In this document: piece by piece, positions 44,443-55,255 of the stretch
How the letters are laid out: every line of letters starts with the position of its first letter
Numbering within the stretch: position 1 is the first letter of the stretch
Position numbers and translations under genes: made by a program
Origin: Pinus tabuliformis
Taxonomy: Eukaryota; Streptophyta; Pinopsida; Pinales; Pinaceae
Length of the DNA: 64,000 nt
Assembly (NCBI GenBank): GCA_031772625.1
Contig: CM062817.1
Span: 954,655,705 to 954,719,704 of the forward strand
Direction: 5' to 3'
The notes under the pieces: generated by a model
Told to the model about the DNA's origin: nothing
What the model saw: only the letters and a program-made list of their open reading frames with translations
Databases searched by the model: none

Positions 44443-46408
44443 TGTTTGGTCAATTTAGTGTGATCTAAATTGCTATTTAAAATGTCAATCCGGGGTTCGT
44501 AAACTGACGAAGTGAAGTGTACTATATGTACTAGATAACCATTTCCTTAATCTTTTGTCGTTTTTGAGTTTTTAGTTTATTTTTGGATTTATCTTTCCCT
44601 AATGTGTGATGGTGAAAATGAAAGTGAAGTATGAAGTATGGATGGTGATGGTGGTTTCTACAGTGATTTTCTCAAACTTGAAAGTGCTCAAGAAGAAAGC
44701 TTTAAAACAACTAAACTGAAATCAATTCTTAAGAGAAAGTAAATGCATCAAACAATGAACTAATGACAATGGCCCAGTATCCTTGCTGCTGAATGAAAAG
44801 AAAGTAAAAACTGAACTTAAAGCAACTCAAACCAAAAACAAAGCAACTAATTCACACTACTTAAACTCTTCAGATCCTTTACCCTTCAGCTCAATCTACC
44901 TTGTGGGAAGTAATCATGAATAAGTCAAGCAATATGCTATCTAAATGGAAAGAAATTAAATTGCATAAAAGAAACTAGTCACACTACTTTAACTCTTCTG
45001 GTCCTTTACCCTTCAGCTCAATCTACCTTGTGGGAAGCAACCATGAATAAGTTTAAGCAATATGATAACTAAATTGCAAGAAATTAAATTGCAGAAAGGA
45101 AACTAATCACACTACTTCAACTCTTCTGATCCTTTACCCTTCAGCTCAATCTACCTTGTGGGAAGCAATCATGAATAAGTTTAAGCAATATGATAACTAA
45201 ATCACACTACAGTTAGTAATATTCTGATTTCTTGCTAATAGAGTCACTTCACTATAGAAAGAAACCATAAATTGATGAGCAGTATGATATCTAAATAACA
45301 AAAAAATAAATAAGCAAATCACAATCTTGAAAAGACAGTACTGAAATTAAACTTCAGAAAATGAAAGTTAGCAGGAAGGACAAGATGATCTCATATGTCA
45401 ATAGTTATCAAAAAGATGAAAATTTGCCCGGGTTGCCTAAGAAAACCTGCAAAAAAGCACTGATCAGTTGACAGTTATAAGAAAACAGAGGTGAAAATAT
45501 AAACAACAGTGAGTTAAGAAACATCAAACAGTGTGTTATGTACAAGCTAATGATACAAGAACATAATAAAACCAAATGAAAACTTTACAAGGCTTCAGCG
45601 CGCAGGGGCCCTCTGCCACTTCAGCCGGTCAACAAGTAGTCACACGAATAAACTCAGAAAAGTCTTCTCATATATTAAAACAACAACATATATAAACAGT
45701 GGGGTGATAACACAACAGTTCAGAATTTACATATCCAAAGAAGCCCCTTTACAGCGTTCATCGACGCGTTATTTATAATGAAAAAATGCTGAAACTAACT
45801 AACTAACTCCTACGCTATTGACTGTGTTGCCAAAGACACGTAGATCCCTTCAGCCGAGATCTAGCGTAACTGTCATCATGTCTATTAAATCTCCGGAGTG
45901 GTAGCTGTTAGATTCAGGTTACAGAAATGATCTCCAGGTGTGCCGGTGTCTTCGTGAGCTGAGGACTGTGCCACGTAACGTTCACGTGCTCAAAACAGAG
46001 ACGTGCCACCGCTGAACTCCTTGGTTGGCTTTGCCTTTGACCTTCGTTGACCGTGACCTTCCATGGATGATTTGGCTGATTTGAAGGGACACGTTCCATG
46101 TATCCGTCACCTGGAGCTTGCCCATGTGGCTCGTTTCTTCATAGGACACCTGTAGCACAGCTTTTAACAAAATAGCTGCGGAATCCTGTGCTGGCTGCGG
46201 AAACCTGTGCTGGCTGCGGAAACTGACAAGTTTCCGCAGCTGCATGAACAAAAAACTAAACCAAACAACAGTCATAAGCATAGTCAGAAAACCATGTAAA
46301 AATCTCTTTTTAAACTACAATGCAATGATTTAATAGCTGGGTGGATGAAATAAGTGGAAAAGGAAGGCTGAGAGGGTGTATAGGAAGGTGTAGGTTTGAG
46401 GCTCAACA
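44443..46408 (-). repeat. Element E 3' LTR (1966 bp)
   Basis: Partner of 55256-57196. It contains a ~127-bp internal repeat (three full copies and one partial, starting 44852, 44979, 45107 and 45202), a TATTTATA box complement at 45770-45777, and a GCTGCGGAAACT/AGTTTCCGCAGC inverted repeat near 46215-46242. One short GGCTGCGGAAAC-containing unit is repeated one more time than in the 5' LTR. The likely polypurine tract (minus-strand CAGTGGGGGTA) lies at 46409-46419. Confidence 0.93.
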
Positions 46409-46466
46409 TACCCCCACTGTGAAGGTGTTGCATGTCCTCATGCAACCAAAATTGAGTTATTTCCCT

Positions 46467-46760
46467 CTAATCCATATGTTCTGATGCTTCTGCAAGGACA
46501 TCTAGCCCTCTTTTCTTCTTCCTTGATGCTAACATCATCCTTGGCTTCCTGACTAGGCATTTGAACTTGAGGTTAATCAATGCTCTGCTTAACTTTTTGC
46601 ACTTCTTCTTCAGTTTTCTGTTTTTCTTTTGCCACAGTCCTAAATGGAGCATAGTGTTATCAAGGACAATCTTGTCTACTTTACTCTGCTCTTTGAGTGC
46701 TTTATTTTCCTGTATGATATGCCTATTTAGGACTTCTAACTCAAATATTTCCTGTTTCAA
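46467..46760 (-). CDS. Coiled-coil ORF in 3' region of element E
   Basis: 97-codon frame beginning MKQEIFELEVLNRHIIQ. Heptad spacing of Leu/Ile and many Lys/Glu residues indicate a coiled coil, followed by a very basic stretch (KKNRKLKKKCKK). It lies at the 3' end of the element, between the 238-codon ORF and the 3' LTR. I do not recognise a family and see no membrane segment, so it does not look like a classical envelope. It may be the end of the same 3' gene as 47340-48056. Confidence 0.45.
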   Translation of the reverse strand: MKQEIFELEVLNRHIIQENKALKEQSKVDKIVLDNTMLHLGLWQKKNRKLKKKCKKLSRALINLKFKCLVRKPRMMLASRKKKRGLDVLAEASEHMD

Positions 46761-47339
46761 AGACTGAACTTGTGCATTAGGTGGCAGAGAGGTACTTGGT
46801 CCTGCAGCTGATTGTTCTAAGGTTTCCGGGTAATTGTATGCCTCTTGCTGATTAGAATCTACCTCAGGTGTCTTTCTCGGCCTAAACTCAAAACCTGGTG
46901 GAGGAGGACTGCTCTCTCTTTCCGGCCGAAAAGGGATTTCCTCACGTGGAGGACTTGACTCAATGCTTGGCTAAGTTGGAGATTTCTCAAGTGTCTCTTC
47001 ATCTAAATCAATAAAGTGAGACTGTTTTTCTTTGGTTTTATTCCCCTTCCCTTTTAGCCTAGTGCTCCTTCTTAAGTATGAACTAGTACTCTTCTCTTGT
47101 GCACTCTGTTTTCCTTTTTGCTTTTTCTTGGCTATGGAAGCGGCTTGAAGATCTATTAATCTTTTTGACAGAGGTTGATAATCCTCTTCTATGGATTGCT
47201 CAGGGGATGGATAGACTTCTTGGATGGTTCTTTTGCCTTTTTCCTTCTTCTGTTTCTTACTTCTAGCTCTATCTTCTTTTTCTTTTTGGACTGTTTCTTG
47301 AATTTCTATTGTAGGTGAGTCTTGGATTGTAATGTTCTT
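46761..47339 (-). other. Lys/Pro-rich coding-like stretch in element E
   Basis: Between the two 3' ORFs, minus-strand composition stays coding-like, with short Lys-, Glu- and Pro-rich blocks. It is probably the low-complexity middle of one 3' gene now carrying a few breaks. No function is assigned. Confidence 0.35.
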
Positions 47340-48056
47340 TTATTTCCTCCTAATTTTCCTTGGAATCTTTGGTGGACTGCTTCTAGAGGCCTCAGACGGC
47401 TCTTGGAAGTAGTTTCTTGTCAAGAATTGCCCCCAAGTATCCTTAGTTTTCTTCAACTGATCCTCAATAAGAATTTTTATGAGCCCATGATGGTAGAGAT
47501 GAGGTTCAATATTGCCTACATGTTTTTGAACTGTAAAACTCATCTTTTTCAAACTTGATAGCAGAAAATGAGGCAAATTAAGAGTGTGACTGTCTATGAA
47601 ATTCATCATCAGCCTGACATGATACATATACATAGAGCCAAAACGACCTTCACACGTGATAAATTTCTGGATGACTAACAGTAGACTAGACCATTCCTCT
47701 TTTAATACATGAACAGGGATGCCTCTTGTAAATACGGTTGTATCCATACCTTGGTTTTGTAGCATGGTTCTCCATATTTGATCTTCCACACTTCTATTTT
47801 TAAACCACCTTTCACCTTCTTGAGGTAGGCCCGTGTCAGCTGCTACTGTGGCCTCGGTCACTGTGAATTTCAAGTCTCCAAGATCCACTGTTTGTCCATT
47901 AAAGGACCTTGCAAAAGCTTTGGTCACCTCCTTGTTATAGCCTTTAAACTTCTGGATAAATCGTAGCCATCTGACTTTCTTCAGCAATTCCTTAACTTGA
48001 GGATAACCCTCCAAATATTTCGGTCCTTTCGGCTCAGCTCTCAATAATTTTCCCAT
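47340..48056 (-). CDS. Extra 3' ORF of element E, function unknown
   Basis: 238-codon frame beginning MGKLLRAEPKGPK, downstream of integrase where Athila elements carry an additional gene. Residues 60-90 contain FTVTEATVAADTGLP followed by GERWFK, a block I associate with uncharacterised domains found in plant transposon proteins; the family assignment is unverified. Residues ~100-190 are helix-rich. The C-terminus is Ser/Pro/Arg-rich with a possible nuclear-localisation cluster (PPKIPRKIRRK). No signal peptide or membrane span is visible, arguing against an envelope glycoprotein. It could bind nucleic acid or a host factor, but nothing in the sequence proves this. Confidence 0.6.
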   Translation of the reverse strand: MGKLLRAEPKGPKYLEGYPQVKELLKKVRWLRFIQKFKGYNKEVTKAFARSFNGQTVDLGDLKFTVTEATVAADTGLPQEGERWFKNRSVEDQIWRTMLQNQGMDTTVFTRGIPVHVLKEEWSSLLLVIQKFITCEGRFGSMYMYHVRLMMNFIDSHTLNLPHFLLSSLKKMSFTVQKHVGNIEPHLYHHGLIKILIEDQLKKTKDTWGQFLTRNYFQEPSEASRSSPPKIPRKIRRK

Positions 48057-49277
48057 CCTCTATTTTAAATTCCACTGAGAGTTCTTCTGTATGTGAGGGT
48101 TAAGGGAAAAAATAGCTCTGTTACAGGGTTTAGGATAAACTGTAATGACTGTAGTCAGGGTTTAGGATGACTGTAGTGACTGCAATCGGGGTTTAGAGCA
48201 AACTGTAGTGACTGCAGTCGGAAATAGAGAACAGTGAATGGAAATACCCGAATTACGGGAGGAACAGTGGGTGAGCAGTGGTAAACGAGTTCATAAAATG
48301 AAATGTGGACGCATGCAAGGAGTATGGTATAAGTGGAGTATGAGTGGAGTGATAAGCGAGTGGAGTAACGACATGATTCTTTCGAGTCGGATGACTGTGT
48401 ATGAGATTTTACACGTCTCAACAGACGGCTGCGGAAATTACAGCTGGGAAGAGCCGTAACACAATAGGTCACGTCTCAAGAGTACGGGTAATAACTAGAA
48501 GTGCAGTCATACTTGAGTTCAAACTCGGAGTAATCATGAGACCGTTAGGGAAATGAATGCGAGGTGTGTGGAGTGATATCGCGGAATAAGAGTGATAGTG
48601 GGCTAATATATCAAATCATTGCACATAGGAGAACCTGTTATGGTTTAATAACTATACGTAATTATGACTTGAATTGTTATTTGATAAAGATTTTTTATCA
48701 TACCTTTGGAAACTTTGTCAATTCTTGCTCAAGGCTTCTAACCAGTTGCTCTTCTTTGATATCTTGGAGATGCCCCATGTCTTTAGCTCAATTACACCTG
48801 CATTTCATGATTATGGCACTAACAGTTGATTGTATTTTTGAAAACAGAGTGATGCTGGCTGCGGAAATCGTTTCTGGCTGCGGAAACTGCTTCTGGCTGC
48901 GGAAACGGTTTCCCAGCTGCGGAAACTGAGACAGCACCCCTTTAACTGCACAAAGATAGTTAGAGAAGAACTAACTGAATGAAAATAGTCCTGAAAGGGG
49001 TTTTTATTAATGAAATGAAATGGAATGAGTGGAATGAAGTGAAAATGAAGTGGAATGAAGTGAAATGGAGATGAAAATGAGATGGAGGTGAAGTGAATTG
49101 ACAAGTGGGATGAAGTGAAGATGGAAAGAGAAGGAGAGGAGATTTTTTTTGGAAAATATAGAGTGTCAGGTGTCCCTGATTTTCACTCTATATTTTCTGC
49201 ATAAGACCGCCAATCTGGGATTGGTTTTCAGGCTTATACACATTTTTTTTTTTTTCAAAAACTGAAAGAAACAAAGA
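48057..49277 (-). other. Element E spacer between integrase and 3' ORF
   Basis: No gene. It contains a three-copy 31-32-bp repeat (48126-48220), a cluster of GGCTGCGGAAAC motifs at 48850-48925, a purine-rich GGAATGAAGT-type low-complexity stretch at about 49015-49135, and a T-run near 49242. Such spacers often carry splice signals for a downstream gene in Athila-like elements; I could not locate one with confidence. Confidence 0.55.
48126..48220 (+). repeat. Three-copy 31-32 bp tandem repeat in element E
   Basis: Units start at 48126, 48158 and 48189, each like GGGTTTAGGATAAACTGTA followed by a TGACTGYAGTC-type end. Copies have diverged by several bases. Confidence 0.75.
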
Positions 49278-52200
49278 TTAGGCTGGTGGGAGAGAAGGAT
49301 TCTTCTCCACCAGCCTTATTGCAGAATTCTCTTGGAACATTTTGACAAACTCCTCTTTTGAAAGTGGCTTATGATAAATTTTCAATCGGTGGCCATTCAC
49401 AATAAGAGGAGTCTGAAATTCATCAATGGTCTTGATTCTTACTGCTCCATTGTTAAAGACTTTATCAATCTCATATGGCCCAAGCCAATGAGTTTGAAAC
49501 TTCCCTTTGAAGTCTTTAAACTTGGAATCAAACAGTAAAGCCCAATCTCCCTCTTGAAACTTTCTCTCTTTAATATATCTGTCATGCCACTTAGCTCTTT
49601 GATGTTGAACTAGATCAGTCCTTAAAATTGCATCTTGTCTGATCTCATCTAGCTCATTCAGCTGCTCCATTCTGTGCTTTTGGGCTTCTGATAGATTCAT
49701 CCCCAACTGGACTGCCATCTTGAAGGTCTTGACTTGAAACTCAATGGGGAGCAGGACTTCTTTCCCATAAACAAGTTCATAAGGAGAATGTCCTGTTGTG
49801 TTCCTCCATGTAGTTCTATAGGCCCATAAGGCTTCAGGAAGCCTTTCTGCCCAATCTCTTCTGTGTAGATGAACAGTTTTGGTGATGATGCTCTCAAGAA
49901 CTTTGTTTGTAGATTCCACTTGACCATTTGCTTGAGGATGGTAAGGAGTAGATTTTCTGTGCTTGATTTAGTATTCTTCCATCAGCTTCTCCATAAAGTT
50001 ATATGTGAATTGACTTCCCTGATCTGTCACAATTTCTCTTGGGACACCAAAACGAGTAAAAATATCCTCAAAAAGAAATTGAACAACTGAATTTTCAGTG
50101 GCAGAAGGCAATGCCTTGGCTTCTACCCATTTAGTGACATAATCAGTACAAACCAATATATATTTCTTTTGTCTAGATGGTGGATTAATGGGTCCAATGA
50201 AATCTAAAGCCCATTTTTCAAAGGGTTCGATGAGTACCTGTGGCTGTAATGGCATTTCATTTGAAAGAGTCGGTCTCCCAACTCTCTGGCAGCTGTCACA
50301 CCTTCTGACATATTGTTTTGCATCTTTGAAGAGAGAAGGCCAATAATATCCTAAAGAAATGATTTTATAGGCCGTCCTCTTGTTATCAAAGTGTCCACTA
50401 CATGGTTCATCATGACATGCCTTGAGGATGTCAGGTATTTCATCTTCCCGAACACATCTTCTGATCACACAATCTAGCCCTGTTTTAAACAATTCATTAG
50501 AAATCCATGAATAATTTGAACTCTCCTGAATAATTTTCCTTTTCTCATTAGGAAATAAGTGTGGAGGGAGCTTCCTTGTAACCAAATAGTTAGCAATATC
50601 TGCATACCAAGGAGTCTTAGTAGTTACTGCAAACAAATATTCATCTGGAAACTTATCCTCTACAGGAGAATCTTCGTTAGTATTTTGGATTCTAGACAAG
50701 AAATCAGCCACTGTATTTTGTTTCCCTGGTCTATCCAACATAGTAATATTGAATTCTTGTAAAAGTAAAAGCCATCTTGTAACTCTGCCATTAGTAACAG
50801 GTTTGTTCATGAGATATCTAATTGCAGAATGATCAGTATGGACAAAAGTTTCATAGCCTGTTATATAATGTCTAAACTTGTTGATTGCATGAACAACAAC
50901 TAAGAACTCTTTCTTAGTCACAGTATAATTTAACTCAGTAGGAGTCAAATTTTTACTGGTGTAGTAAATGGCATAAGGAACTAAATCCTTTTGACCCAAC
51001 ACAGCTCCTAGATCTGTATCTGAAGCATCTGTAGAAATATGGAAAGGAAGTTTCCAATTTGGCCCTCTCAAAATGGGTGCTTCAAATATTCTTGTTTTCA
51101 AAGTTTCAAATGCAGATTGACAATCAGGATCCCACTTGAATTCACAGTCTTTTGTAAGTAATTTGAAGAGTGGAGATGTTATTTTGGTGAAGTTTTCAAT
51201 AAATCTTCTATAATATCCAGTAAATCCAAGAAAACTTCTAACATCTTTTTGACAATTTGGAATAGGCAACTTGGAGATGACTTCAACTTTTGATCTATCA
51301 ACTTTAATCCCATCCCCTGAAATATGATGTCCTAAAACAATCCCTTCAGTAAACATCATAAAGCATTTCTCATGACTTAATGAAAGGTTTGTTTCTTTAC
51401 ATCTTATAAGGACTTTTTCCAAATTCTCTAATGCCTCTTCAAATGTATTACCATAAACTGTAAAATCATCCATATAAACCTCTACACAATCATGAATTAG
51501 ATCAGAAAAGATTCCTAGTACTGCCCTTTGAAATGTTGCGGTTGCATTACATAATCCAAAAGGAAGTACTCGGTAAGCAAAAGTTCCCCATGGACAAGTA
51601 AATGTGGTCTTGTCCTGATCTTCAGGTGCTACCTGAATCTGATTGTAACCACTAAAACCATCCAAAAATGAGAAATACTTTTTGCCTGCTAAAGTATCTA
51701 ATACTTGATCAATAAAGGGTAGAGGAAAGTGATCCTTCAAAGTTGCTTTGTTCAATTCTCTGTAATCAATGCAAACCCTCCATTTACTATTCTTTTTAGG
51801 TACTATAACCAAAGGAGAAACCCACCGGCTATCTGAAATTGGATAAATGAAGTTTACATTAAGTAACTTTTGGAGCTCTTCTTTCACTATATCCCTAAGG
51901 TTTGGATTCATCCTTCTTTGAGGTTGTCTGATTGGTCTACTGTTTTCCTCAATGTAGATGTGATGAATGCAAGTCTTAGGGTCAATACCTTTCATATCGG
52001 TATACTCCCATGCAAATGCAGTAGAATGTTTTTGCAAGATTTTGGTTAGCTCTTCCTGTTGTGATTTTTCCAAGTTTTTGTTGATATTCAATGTTTTTCC
52101 TGGAAAAATCTCAATGATGGAACTACCAAACTCTTCCATAGAGAAAAGAGACATTTGTCTAGATGATAGAAACTCAATGTCAGAATCCAACTGAAATTGT

Positions 52201-55019
52201 GTGTGGTCATATTCTGAAGATGTTTCAAAGTTTTCTAATGTGTTCAGAATTTGACTATCTTCACTGATCTCAGAAATGGTAAAGACATGTTGTATAGTAT
52301 CTTCATCATCAACCCACTCATTATCTCCTATTTCTGTAATTTCTTTTGCTGGAGGATACAGATTGAACTTCTTTGTCGAATTACCATCAGAAATATACAT
52401 ATCCCCAGACCTACAACTGATAAAATCATCAGTTGTGGCTAGCCAAGGTCTTCCTAAGATGAGAGGATGTCCTCCTAAATTACTCTTGGGAGTTAAAATC
52501 ATGAAATCTAATGGATATTCCCAAGAGTCTAAGGAGACTGAAATGTCTTCTAATACACCATCTGGTTTAATAATTGATCGATCTGCAAGTTGCAATAAAG
52601 TAGGTGTAAAAAGAAGATTAGGAAGTTTTAGCTGTTCCATAGTCTGTCTACTCATGATGTTGATAGCAGCCCCTAAATCAATCAAAGTATTTGGTATTTC
52701 TACCCCATTGATATGTGTTTTGACAATTGGACTACCGGGATCTACATACTTCTGCATAGTAATTTTTCCCATCATGATATCTGCAATTTTTCCTACCAGG
52801 TGGATTCTTCTTGTATCTGTTGGTTTCCTTCCTGGTATTTTAAGACTCAACTCCTTTATTGTTTTCACTAGAATAGGAATCTCTTTAATGGCTTGTAACA
52901 AGGGAATCTTGATACAGACATTCTTCAATTCATCTAGAAAATCATAGTCAGGCAACAAGATTTGTTTTTCCACCCCTTTGTCAATTTGTAATCTTTCAGG
53001 AAAAGGAGGTGTGGATGAAGATGCAGGTTGCTCAACTATAGGAGTTGTGGGGGTTAACTCTTTTTCTTTTTCTTTTTGAGTAATTGGGTTTTGAAGAGAT
53101 GCTTCAGAACCCTTATTGGCTTCAAGAGAATCTTCCTCAGAAATGCTTTGCTTTTGAGCATCTATAGAAGGCTTATCTAGGACTCTACCTGATCTGAGTT
53201 GTACATCATTGAGAGGAACAATCATATAGGCAGGAAATTGTTGACCTTCCATCATGTAAGCATTTTGAGGGTTTTTATTATTGGGGTTTGGCAATGGCTG
53301 AGAAGGAAGTTGATTTGACTTTTGTTGGAATGGAAGCAAGAGTTGAGAATTTGGATTCTGTTGAGAAGGTTGTTGTTGTTGTGGAAATGGCAATGATAGT
53401 TGTGGGTTTTGATTTGGAAGTTGTGGAGCTTGTTGGTTTTGAAAAGATGGAGGATATTGATAAAATTGAGCAAATCTCCCATAAGGATTTTGCATACCTT
53501 GTACCCATGATTGAAAAGGATTTTGAGGTTGGGACCAAGGTTGTTGCCAAGGATTCCAATTTGGTGGGGGTTGAAAGTTCATAGGGTTGTTAAACCCTTG
53601 ATGTTGTTGCCCCTGCCAAGGTCTCCTTGCAACAAAACAGAGAGACTCGATTGTATCTGGATCTTCTTGAAAGACAGCTTTGAGTCCAGGAATTGAAGGA
53701 CAATCCTTGGTCTCATGATTCTCTGAACAAATCACACATGTTTCTACAACTTTTGCATCCAAGGGACATTCCCTTAGAGCATGTTTCTTTCTACATTTTG
53801 GGCAAAAGATGGCCAAAGCTTCAGCTTCTGCTTTCTGCTTATTGTGAATCTTAAGAGTGTCTAGTTGCTCACTAAGACTCCCTAAGATGTCAGTTTTGAA
53901 TTCATCAAGCATGTTGCCAATCTCAGCCCTACTTACTGATCCAGTTGCAGATTTGTTTGCTCTGATGAGAGAAGGATCTCTAGGCCCTTTTTGAGTTTTA
54001 GATTTCCCCCTTGAGAGATGGACACATAGCTCTGCTATATCATGAAGTGGAAGTTGAGATATGTCTCCTTTTCCCATCATGTTCAAAATATCTATCCATT
54101 CATCTCTAATGGCTTTTAATAGAAGGGCTTTCAAGGTCTCCTCATCTAAGTTACTCATTTTTGCTCTTTTCAGGTTGTATTGAAATCTTTCAAGTAAATC
54201 CTCCAAGTTTTCATCTTCTCTTTGCACCATTTTGAATACCTCATCCTTGTGATTGGTGGGACTACAATAGTCCAGGTACCTATCCAAAAATGTTTGTTTC
54301 ATATCATTCCAAGTCCTAATGGATTGAGTGAGTAATCCCATGAACCATTTCAAGGCTGCTCCTTTCAATGTTGAAGGAAACATTTTGAGTTTTTGAGAGT
54401 CTTCCAGATAATCATAAGTTCGACACACGACCTCAAACTCAAATAGAAATGTTTCAGGGTCCTCATTTCTTAACCCATGGAAGTTTGGGAGGACAGATGG
54501 TGAGATGTTTTTCATTGTGGCTTGGGAGTCCTCATCGACTATAGGAAATCTGAATGAGTTATCTCCATCCCTATTTCCCCCAATGTTACCTCTACCTCCT
54601 CCATTATTTCCTCCTCCTCCTCTACCTCTACCAAATCCATTTGCTCCTTCCTCTGTCATGGTAGTTTCCCTGGAGACTTCAGAGTCTTCTGGTTCCTCTA
54701 CTAAGGGTGAACGAGAAGGAATTTCTCCCTCTTCTTCTTCAAATGATTCTACTTCTTCAATTACAATTTGTCTCTCTGTAGAAGGAAGGAAAGGATCTCT
54801 TTCTAATTCAGATTCGATGGAAGGTGTGGGAGAGTCAACTACTGCCTCTTGAATTCCAGGAATCCTAGGGCTAGGAGTGTAAGTTGGAGATGATGGAGGT
54901 GTCTCTTGTCTATTCCTTGAAGTAGATGGAGTTGTAAAAATCAAACTCTTGGCTCTAGCTAAAAACCTTCCCCTAGAATCTCTTGCTCTATGCATGTCAT
55001 TTTTTTTATTTTTCTTCAA
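49278..55019 (-). CDS. Element E gag-pol polyprotein region
   Basis: An almost continuous coding region with about one break. In order (approximate residues): N-terminal Arg/Ser and acidic linker; Gly-rich tract ~125-150; Gag ~175-340 (NFHGLRNEDPETFLFEFEVV, WFMGL); two C-x2-C-x3-H-x4-C knuckles ~410-445; Gln/Pro/Asn-rich segment ~480-620; aspartic protease ~775-870 with LIDLGAAINIM in place of a D-S/T-G triad and LILGRPWL; reverse transcriptase ~1000-1190 with PFGLCNATATFQR and YMDDF; RNase H ~1325-1440 with STDASDTDLG; integrase with an HHCC zinc domain (C-x2-C near 1575), LDFIGPINPP and DQGSQF near 1665, and a C-terminal domain ending near 49278. YMDDF, the knuckle spacing and the TGGCGCC primer site place it with Athila. 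Confidence 0.92.
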
Positions 55020-55028
55020 GTCGGGCTA

Positions 55029-55167
55029 ATAATTCTCTTTCTGATCTTCTAGGTCACTCTAGGTGCAAGAAGAGAGCATACTCAAGAAACTATTAAACCA
55101 ATAACTTTCTCTTTTCTGATCCTCCAGATCACACTAAGTGCAAGAGGAAAACATACTTTGAGAGGTT
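55029..55167 (+). repeat. Imperfect ~70-bp direct repeat in E leader
   Basis: Two related blocks, about 55029-55096 and 55099-55167, both containing CTTTTCTGATC-like and GTGCAAGARG-like words. They lie between the primer site and gag and could fold or bind protein in the packaged RNA. Confidence 0.6.
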
Positions 55168-55234
55168 ATCAATTTTCCTTGCTTGAAATTTTCTTGTTTT
55201 TTTTTTTTTAAGAAATTGGCTACCTAGTTTCACT

Positions 55235-55252
55235 TCCCCAGAAACGGCGCCA
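55235..55252 (-). promoter_or_regulatory. Primer-binding site of element E
   Basis: On the minus strand TGGCGCCGTTTCTGGGGA begins three bases after the 5' LTR end. It resembles the TGGCGCCGTTGCCGGGGA site typical of Athila elements. Confidence 0.88.
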
Positions 55253-55255
55253 AAA

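Noticed and set aside
47340-48056. Calling the extra 3' ORF of element E an envelope gene
   Set aside because: No signal peptide, membrane segment or glycoprotein features are visible; only its position suggests it.
52276-52947. 223-codon plus-strand frame within element E
   Set aside because: It is the antisense shadow of the long gag-pol frame on the minus strand.
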